Shown here piece after piece: positions 7,637-12,413 of a stretch of DNA of 12,413 nucleotides. A program made the position numbers and the translations under genes. Position 1 is the stretch's first letter; each line of letters opens with the position of its first letter. Where the stretch lies: assembly GCA_964407285.1 (NCBI GenBank), contig CAYOVG010000208.1:1-12413 (forward strand), written 5' to 3'. The notes under the pieces were generated by a model. The model worked only from the letters and a program-made list of their open reading frames with translations. It had not been told where the DNA came from and ran no database searches. This DNA is from CAYOVG01 sp964407285 (lineage in GTDB: Bacteria; Desulfobacterota; Syntrophobacteria; Syntrophobacterales; Syntrophobacteraceae).

Positions 7637-8347
7637 GTGCGCACTGATACGAATCGCGTTCATTCTCTTGCGGCTGTCGTTTTCGACTGCGACGGCGTCC
7701 TGGTGGACACCGAACCTCTGCATTACCGGACATTTCAGGAAGTACTCCGCCCCTTCGGCCTGGAATACGACTACGAGGAATACAAGGAGCGCTACATCGG
7801 CTTCGACGACCGGGACGCCATCCTGGAGGCCTTCCGGCGCGGCGGGCTCACCATCGAGCCGGAAAAGCTGGCGGACCTCATCCGGGCCAAGAGCATGGCG
7901 ATGGAAAAGGTCGTTTCCGGAGGGGTCGAAACCTTTCCGGGTCTCGTCGATCTCGTCCGGGAACTGACCGCGCGCCGGGTGCCGATGGCGGTCGCGTCCG
8001 GGGCCATCAGGCACGATATCGAATTGTTTCTGAAAGCCCTGGAAATGGCGGACGCCTTTCCCGTGATCGTGGCCGCCGACGATGTGAAGAAGAGCAAGCC
8101 GGACCCGGAGACGTACGTCAAGGCCCTGGATAAGCTCATCCGGGTCGCCGGGCTGGACGGCGTCCACACACGGCAATGCGTGGCCATAGAGGACACCCCT
8201 GCCGGCATCGAATCCGCCAGGGCGGCCGGTCTGTTCGTCATCGGCGTCACGCACTCGTTCCCGAAGTCCGACCTCGCGAAGGCGGATTTCGTGGCGGAAA
8301 GCCTGACCGAACTCAGCCTGACGCGCATGAGGGAACTCGTGGCGTGA
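7637..8347 (+). CDS. HAD superfamily hydrolase (beta-phosphoglucomutase/phosphatase-like)
   Basis: 236 residues from the GTG at 7637, cytoplasmic. It carries all four HAD motifs: I, FDCDGVLVDTEP (nucleophile Asp17, acid/base Asp19); II, VASG (Ser121); III, KSKPDPETY (Lys154); IV, VAIEDTPAGIESARAAG (Glu185, Asp186). The helical cap between motifs I and II (about residues 30-95) is the C1 type of subfamily IA, as in beta-phosphoglucomutase, phosphoglycolate phosphatase and sugar-phosphatases. The exact substrate cannot be read from sequence. AAAGGA at 7623-7628 sits 8 bases before the GTG. An in-frame ATG at 7601 would give 248 residues but lacks a ribosome binding site, so both starts remain possible. 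The gene stands alone, 213 bases after the chemoreceptor, with repeats on both sides. The first of five tandem 17-bp units forms its last codons and its stop. Confidence 0.9.
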   Translation: MRTDTNRVHSLAAVVFDCDGVLVDTEPLHYRTFQEVLRPFGLEYDYEEYKERYIGFDDRDAILEAFRRGGLTIEPEKLADLIRAKSMAMEKVVSGGVETFPGLVDLVRELTARRVPMAVASGAIRHDIELFLKALEMADAFPVIVAADDVKKSKPDPETYVKALDKLIRVAGLDGVHTRQCVAIEDTPAGIESARAAGLFVIGVTHSFPKSDLAKADFVAESLTELSLTRMRELVA

Positions 8348-8417
8348 GGCAACTCGCGGCATGAGGAAGCTCGTGAGGTGAGGAAACTCCTACCGTGAGG
8401 GAACTCCTGGCGAACAG
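8333..8417 (+). repeat. Five 17-bp tandem units spanning the HAD stop codon
   Basis: Units start at 8333, 8350, 8367, 8384 and 8401. The first is GAACTCGTGGCGTGAGG. Later units keep the pattern n-A-(A/G)-CTC-n6-TGAGG with scattered changes; the last ends GCGAACAG. A related stretch (8308-8332) inside the gene suggests the array grew out of the coding sequence. The TGA stop (8345-8347) is part of unit 1, so the array extends from the last codons into the gap. Seventeen is not a multiple of three, so new units would not extend one reading frame. Confidence 0.75.
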
Positions 8418-8814
8418 GGAATCGTATTCCGTGAACGGTTGAAATCCAGACTTTGTTGTCGCAGGTAAGCTTTCGTCGGTCACGGCTTTCGGCCGGCCGC
8501 GACCAGCCTGTCGAAATCCGGACTTCTTTGTGCGGTTACGACTTGCCGCCCGCGACCGAGTTGTCGAAAAGCAACAGGCCACGGACGGCGACCGTAACGG
8601 CACGGGAAAAGTCCGGGTTCCACCCGTTCACGGCCTGCCGTCGCGGGGTTGCCATTTCAGCATTATCATCCCAACGTAATTATTTTCCCAATGAATCCCG
8701 ATGGTCTGCCCGAACACATCGCCCAAATCCATTGACAAGGCCCGCATATTGTGTCATTGCTACTCGCGCTATTTCTTGCTTGCTTCTATCTATAACGATG
8801 CGCGGGACCTTGCC
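8348..8814 (+). other. 467-base gap between HAD and NACHT genes
   Basis: It holds the rest of the 17-bp tandem array (to 8417), a spaced inverted repeat (8429-8633), and about 180 bases of plainer, more AT-rich sequence (8634-8814) that should carry the promoter of the NACHT gene. The open frames here on both strands are low-complexity readings of the repeats with no recognisable protein. A TTGACA at 8732-8737 has no convincing -10 partner at normal spacing, and a TATAAC at 8791-8796 has no good -35. The only ribosome binding site candidate is a weak GGGA at 8804-8807. Confidence 0.6.
8429..8633 (+). repeat. Spaced inverted repeat with an internal third copy (REP-like family)
   Basis: The left arm (8429-8454) and the reverse complement of the right arm (8608-8633) match at 22 of 26 positions without gaps; both begin CCGTGAACGG. 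The arms are 153 bases apart. A third, partial copy in the left-arm orientation lies at about 8510-8527 (GTCGAAATCCGGACTTCT). All share a core like AATCCGGACT, found exactly at 7527-7536 beside the REP-like palindrome and at 8515-8524. The arrangement suggests decayed repeat elements. No transposase frame lies between the arms. Confidence 0.6.
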
Positions 8815-11800
8815 ATGAAAAAGATCACCATTCTGCATCTTTCGGACATGCAGTTCGGTAGGAACCACCGGTTCAACGGACGTGACCTCGCGGGCGACAA
8901 CCCTTACGACAGCCTCCTCGAGCGGCTGAAAGAAGACCTGACGAGCCTGCGGAACAGCCACGATCTCAAGCCCGACCTCATCGTTGTGACGGGAGACCTC
9001 GCCGAATGGGGCATGAAGTCCGAATTCGCGGATGTCGGGAACTTCCTCGAGAAACTCGCGAAATTCCTTGACCTCGACCGTAATCGTGTCGCCGTTGTTC
9101 CCGGCAACCATGATATCAACAGGGACGCCTGCGCGGCCTACTTCAATGAATGCAGGGCGGACGAACGGGAACCTCGGCCCCCCTTCTGGCCCAAGTGGAG
9201 GCACTATCATGCAATGTTCCGGGAATTCTACGGAGACACTTCATCACCGGCCTTTTCCATTGAAGAACCCTGGAGCCTGTTCGAGATTCCGGAACTGAAC
9301 GTGGTCATTGCGGGAATGAATTCCACCATGGTGGAAAGCCATGATTACGACCCCGAGAAGGAGGAGAAGCTCGGTCCGGTCAGGCACTACGGCTGCGTCG
9401 GCGAACCGCAATTGCAGTGGTTCAAGAAGAGGCTCGGAGACTTCAAGCAGAAGAAATGGCTGCGGATCGGGGCGGTACACCATAACTTCCTTCGAGGTTG
9501 CCTAAATGATGATGAGAATCTGAAGGATGCGGATACACTGGATCGCATCCTCGGCGATTCGTTGAACCTGCTCCTGCATGGCCATACGCACCAGGGAAAA
9601 ACCGGTTGGATCAATCGCAATCTCCCCGTCATCTCCACCGGCAGCGCGGCCTTGAACAAAGATGCAAGACCCGAGGAGATACCGAACCAGTATCAGATCA
9701 TTCAGGTCTTCGCCCGGAAGATAGTACGCTATACCCGGTGCTATTATCCGGAAAGCAATACCTGGGGCCTCGATCCACGCGGTTCGAGAGATCTGAACGA
9801 CTGGATCAGTCAGGATGAAGTTGCATTTGCAGACATTACCGCCACCTTCCCGGAGGCGGACCCGACGATCCACGCTGAAACGGCCGATTCCCCACCTAAC
9901 ATCGAGACCTATGACGAGCATAAGATGGATTCGCCGGATTTCTTCCGTGAAAGGGGAACCCCACGCGACGACTTCGTAAGTCGCGTCATGCACGCCTGCG
10001 AGCTCCACAATCCTGACGCGAAGATTACGCTGTACCGCACCGCCGACAACGCATTACCCTACCTTGCGGTTTCAAAAAAAGAAGGCTACGTGCACCAATA
10101 TCCAATTGGAATAAGCGAAAGTGGTCTCACACAGGACATCCTGAAATATTTCCTTTCACAGGTTGATCCCAAATACCGGGCATATGATTCCGGCATAACA
10201 TCGCAACTGGTGTACGGCGGCAGTGAACCGGCGCCCGAGGATCTGGTCAGGGCCGCGGATCGAAGGCGCGTGAAGGTCATGAGTCTGAGCGATTACCAGG
10301 GAATTTTGAACCTGGGGTCATATGTACGGAATCAAACCACCCGGCTGGCCGCGGATTGTCTCTATCCGCCCGGCCTTTACGTACCCCAGCGAATGGAACA
10401 TATTTTCGGCGCGGAAAGGGAAACAATCAGTAATGCACTTGAACAAGTCAGAGATTGGATTCTCTCCACCGCTCCCCGCTTCATCCTTGTGATAGGAGAC
10501 TTCGGTACCGGAAAGACGTTCCTGCTTCGTGAACTGGCAAGAACGCTCGGAAATGGCGACTCGCCGGTCATACCCATGCTGATCCAACTGCGCTCCCTGG
10601 AAAAAGCCCACAGTCTCGACTCGCTCATCGCCCAGCACCTGACGGGCGCAGGCATTGACCGTATAGATCTTCCCGCTTTCCGTTATATGCTCAAACAGGG
10701 ACGCATAGCCCTGCTATTCGACGGCTTTGACGAACTCGCGCTTCGGGTGAGCTACGACCGGGCCGCGGCTCACTTCGACACTCTATTGGAAGCCGCCGGC
10801 GGTGACGCGAAGGTGGTCGTCACGAGCCGCACCCAACATTTTGAATCCGAACGGCAGATAAGAACCGTCCTCGGTGAGCGTGCCGACCGACTGGCCGGTC
10901 TGCGCTACTGCAAGCTTCAGGGTTTTGACGACGAACAAATCCGTCGATTTCTGGTAAACCGATGGAACAGTGAGACCGTCGCCGATGAATGGATGGTGCT
11001 GCTCCACGACATCAGGGACCTGATCGGACTGTCTCACAACCCTCGAATGCTCGGTTTCATTGCGGGACTCGAAAAGGAGCAACTCATTGCGGTAAAGAAG
11101 CGTGACGGCGCCATCACGGCCGCTTCGCTGTACCGTTTGCTGCTTGAACGCTGGTTGATTCATGAGTACAAAAGGGCGAATCCTCCGGGCAGCCAGGTAC
11201 TGCTTCCTGACAAAGCACGATGGAAAGCGGTGACAACCGTGGCAATCCGGCTGTGGGAGAGGACGGAACCCACGATTTCACTGGAAGAACTGACGGACCA
11301 CGTTGCTTCCGCCGTCGAGAAACTCCTCCCAGGACATGTGGATAGGTGCATCGCGACGCAATTGATCGGCTCGGGTAGTCTGCTGGTTCGAAATGATGAA
11401 GGTGGATTCTTTTTCGTTCACCAGTCTGTGATGGAGTGGCTCGTGGCTAACCGGGCCGCGGAGCAGCTCGCCGAGAACGGTGAATCACCCGGCCCGCTTG
11501 CTATGCGCCCTTTGTCGCCCCTTATGGCCGACTTCTTTTGTGACCTTGCCGGTAGAGATAGAGCTGAGAGCTGGGCCAACGAAATTTTTGAGAAGAGCAC
11601 ACACGGCAATGAGGTGATCAAAACCAACGCCCTGCTGGTGTTGGAGCGTATGGGTTTGGTTCCGCGGAGTGCAAGGGGAAAGAAGGGCCTGGATCTCGCC
11701 GGTCAGGACCTCCGGGGGCGCGACTTTTCGGGCCGGGATCTCAGCGGATTGGACTTGAGCCGCGCCGACATGGCCGACGCCAGGCTGATGGAAGCCGATC

Positions 11801-12413
11801 TTTCCCATGCCCTGCTCCATGGGGCGAACCTGGTCGGTGCGAACCTGACAAAGGCGAATCTCTCCGGCGCTGAATTGACAGGGGCGAATTGCTCCAGGGC
11901 TTCATTATTGGGTGTGGACCTGCGCGGAGCAGCTACGGAAGGAAGCCGCTGGCGCATGGCAAAACTGACCGGTGCTCGGTTTGACGCCGGCTTTCCGGAC
12001 GGCGTCGATGCTTTCGGCGCGGCGCTGCCGGGCATGACCCAATTCCAGACATGCGTCGGCTTTGCTTCTCCCGTATATGCGGTAGCCATTTCGCCGGACG
12101 GTCAACTGATCGCCTGCACACAGGGAAGTTGCATCGGCCTCTGGGATGTGGGGGCCGGCCGACAGGTACGCTCCTTCCAGGGGCATGACGCCGGGGTCTG
12201 GAGTGTCGCCTTCAGCCCGGACGGCAAAACCGTTTGCAGCGGGAGTTCCGACAACTCCGTCAGGCTCTGGGATGTGGGGAGCGGCCGACAGGTGCGCTCC
12301 TTCATAGGTCATGATTATGGGGTCCGGAGTGTCGCCTTCAGCCCGGACGGCAAAACCGTTTGCAGCGCAAGTTCCGACAACTCCGTCAGGCTCTGGGATG
12401 TGGGGAGCGGCCG
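8815..12413 (+). CDS. Metallophosphoesterase-NACHT NTPase with pentapeptide and WD40 repeats (3'-truncated)
   Basis: The frame stays open from the ATG at 8815 to the window end: 1199 residues, C-terminus missing. Residues 1-270 are a calcineurin-like phosphoesterase: HLSDMQFG (Asp11; Gln13 in place of the usual His), GDLAEWG (Asp61), GNHD (Asn98, His99), VHHNF (His222/223) and HGHTH (His257, His259). Residues about 330-530 form a linker domain I do not recognise. A NACHT NTPase follows: P-loop GDFGTGKT (Lys567), Walker B LLFDGFDEL (Asp636, Asp639, Glu640), VVVTSR (Arg672), and the helical arm with FFFVHQSVMEWLVAN (865-879), a NACHT C-terminal hallmark. Pentapeptide A(D/N)LxxA repeats span about 958-1055 and WD40 repeats begin at about 1080 and continue off the edge. 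No signal peptide or membrane helix. This order (effector, STAND switch, sensor repeats) is that of bacterial NLR-like defence receptors; the immune role is inference. Parts of 9480-10500 are more AT-rich than upstream genes (25 G/C in 10141-10200), consistent with transfer. Confidence 0.9.
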   Translation, partial: MKKITILHLSDMQFGRNHRFNGRDLAGDNPYDSLLERLKEDLTSLRNSHDLKPDLIVVTGDLAEWGMKSEFADVGNFLEKLAKFLDLDRNRVAVVPGNHDINRDACAAYFNECRADEREPRPPFWPKWRHYHAMFREFYGDTSSPAFSIEEPWSLFEIPELNVVIAGMNSTMVESHDYDPEKEEKLGPVRHYGCVGEPQLQWFKKRLGDFKQKKWLRIGAVHHNFLRGCLNDDENLKDADTLDRILGDSLNLLLHGHTHQGKTGWINRNLPVISTGSAALNKDARPEEIPNQYQIIQVFARKIVRYTRCYYPESNTWGLDPRGSRDLNDWISQDEVAFADITATFPEADPTIHAETADSPPNIETYDEHKMDSPDFFRERGTPRDDFVSRVMHACELHNPDAKITLYRTADNALPYLAVSKKEGYVHQYPIGISESGLTQDILKYFLSQVDPKYRAYDSGITSQLVYGGSEPAPEDLVRAADRRRVKVMSLSDYQGILNLGSYVRNQTTRLAADCLYPPGLYVPQRMEHIFGAERETISNALEQVRDWILSTAPRFILVIGDFGTGKTFLLRELARTLGNGDSPVIPMLIQLRSLEKAHSLDSLIAQHLTGAGIDRIDLPAFRYMLKQGRIALLFDGFDELALRVSYDRAAAHFDTLLEAAGGDAKVVVTSRTQHFESERQIRTVLGERADRLAGLRYCKLQGFDDEQIRRFLVNRWNSETVADEWMVLLHDIRDLIGLSHNPRMLGFIAGLEKEQLIAVKKRDGAITAASLYRLLLERWLIHEYKRANPPGSQVLLPDKARWKAVTTVAIRLWERTEPTISLEELTDHVASAVEKLLPGHVDRCIATQLIGSGSLLVRNDEGGFFFVHQSVMEWLVANRAAEQLAENGESPGPLAMRPLSPLMADFFCDLAGRDRAESWANEIFEKSTHGNEVIKTNALLVLERMGLVPRSARGKKGLDLAGQDLRGRDFSGRDLSGLDLSRADMADARLMEADLSHALLHGANLVGANLTKANLSGAELTGANCSRASLLGVDLRGAATEGSRWRMAKLTGARFDAGFPDGVDAFGAALPGMTQFQTCVGFASPVYAVAISPDGQLIACTQGSCIGLWDVGAGRQVRSFQGHDAGVWSVAFSPDGKTVCSGSSDNSVRLWDVGSGRQVRSFIGHDYGVRSVAFSPDGKTVCSASSDNSVRLWDVGSG
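11686..11997 (+). repeat. Pentapeptide-repeat segment of the NACHT protein
   Basis: About 100 residues (roughly 958-1061) follow the A(D/N)LxxA pattern, for example DLRGRDFSGRDLSGLDLSRA and then ANLVGANLTKANLSGAELTG. The central Leu/Phe and the Ala two residues before it recur every five residues, predicting a right-handed quadrilateral beta-helix. It sits between the NACHT helical arm and the WD40 repeats. Its DNA copies have diverged, unlike those of the WD40 repeats. Confidence 0.85.
12055..12413 (+). repeat. WD40 repeat array, 126-bp DNA period, running off the window
   Basis: Three WD40 units are visible, each 42 codons: about 12055-12180 (diverged, but its last third matches), 12181-12306 and 12307-12413 (cut). 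Each has the VAFSPDGK and LWDVGSGR type signature. Units two and three differ at 8 of the 107 comparable bases, including within the GHDAGVWS/GHDYGVRS segment, where the units vary most. Such identity at third codon positions points to recent duplication or gene conversion. A full propeller needs about seven units, so at least four more probably lie beyond the edge. Confidence 0.88.

Noticed and set aside
7507..8633. CRISPR array formed by the repeats around the HAD gene
   Set aside because: The repeats are degenerate, irregularly spaced and in both orientations; the 17-bp units have no spacers between them.
8732..8760. TTGACA as a promoter for the NACHT gene
   Set aside because: The -35 is perfect, but at 16-18 bases downstream the hexamers match the -10 consensus poorly.
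8453..8818. 121-codon open frame on + in the gap before the NACHT gene, with a 96-codon frame opposite (8313-8603)
   Set aside because: Both are readings of the REP-like repeats (the peptide KSGF-PFT recurs on both strands). No ribosome binding site or domain.
8680..9210. 176-codon antisense frame over the start of the NACHT gene
   Set aside because: It overlaps the phosphoesterase motifs on the sense strand and has no protein-family features.

Overview
The window is GC-rich, protein-dense bacterial DNA with every recognisable gene on the + strand. Two-component, partner-switching and chemoreceptor genes packed together, plus GC-rich REP-like hairpins between genes, suggest a free-living proteobacterium. 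My best guess is a deltaproteobacterium (Desulfobacterota) of the Syntrophobacter/Geobacter kind. This is inference: no rRNA or tRNA is present to fix the taxonomy.

Positions 1-7423 form a signal-transduction block. A hybrid histidine kinase, cut by the left edge of the window (GAF - HisKA/HATPase - REC - REC - HPt), overlaps by 8 bases a REC - coiled coil - PAS - PP2C phosphatase - RsbW-type kinase protein. A single-domain STAS protein follows 185 bases later, then a Cache-domain methyl-accepting chemotaxis protein. The set resembles the HptB - HsbR - HsbA route of Pseudomonas. In that reading, phosphate from the kinase/HPt reaches the REC domain of a bifunctional switch protein. That protein phosphorylates or dephosphorylates the STAS serine, and the STAS protein then acts on a partner outside the window, possibly in motility or surface behaviour.

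Positions 7424-8814 hold one HAD-family phosphatase/phosphomutase gene in a repeat-rich setting. A REP-like palindrome lies upstream, five 17-bp tandem units run across its stop codon, and a widely spaced inverted repeat lies in the 467-base gap beyond it.

Positions 8815-12413 hold the most striking gene, an open frame that runs off the right edge with at least 1199 residues visible. It encodes an N-terminal calcineurin-like metallophosphoesterase, a linker domain I do not recognise, a NACHT (STAND) NTPase, a pentapeptide-repeat segment and WD40 repeats that are nearly identical at DNA level. This is the architecture of an NLR-like receptor: effector, switch, then sensor repeats. It is a good candidate for an anti-phage or other conflict system. 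The 1.4 kb of repeats before it may mark the edge of an accessory region.
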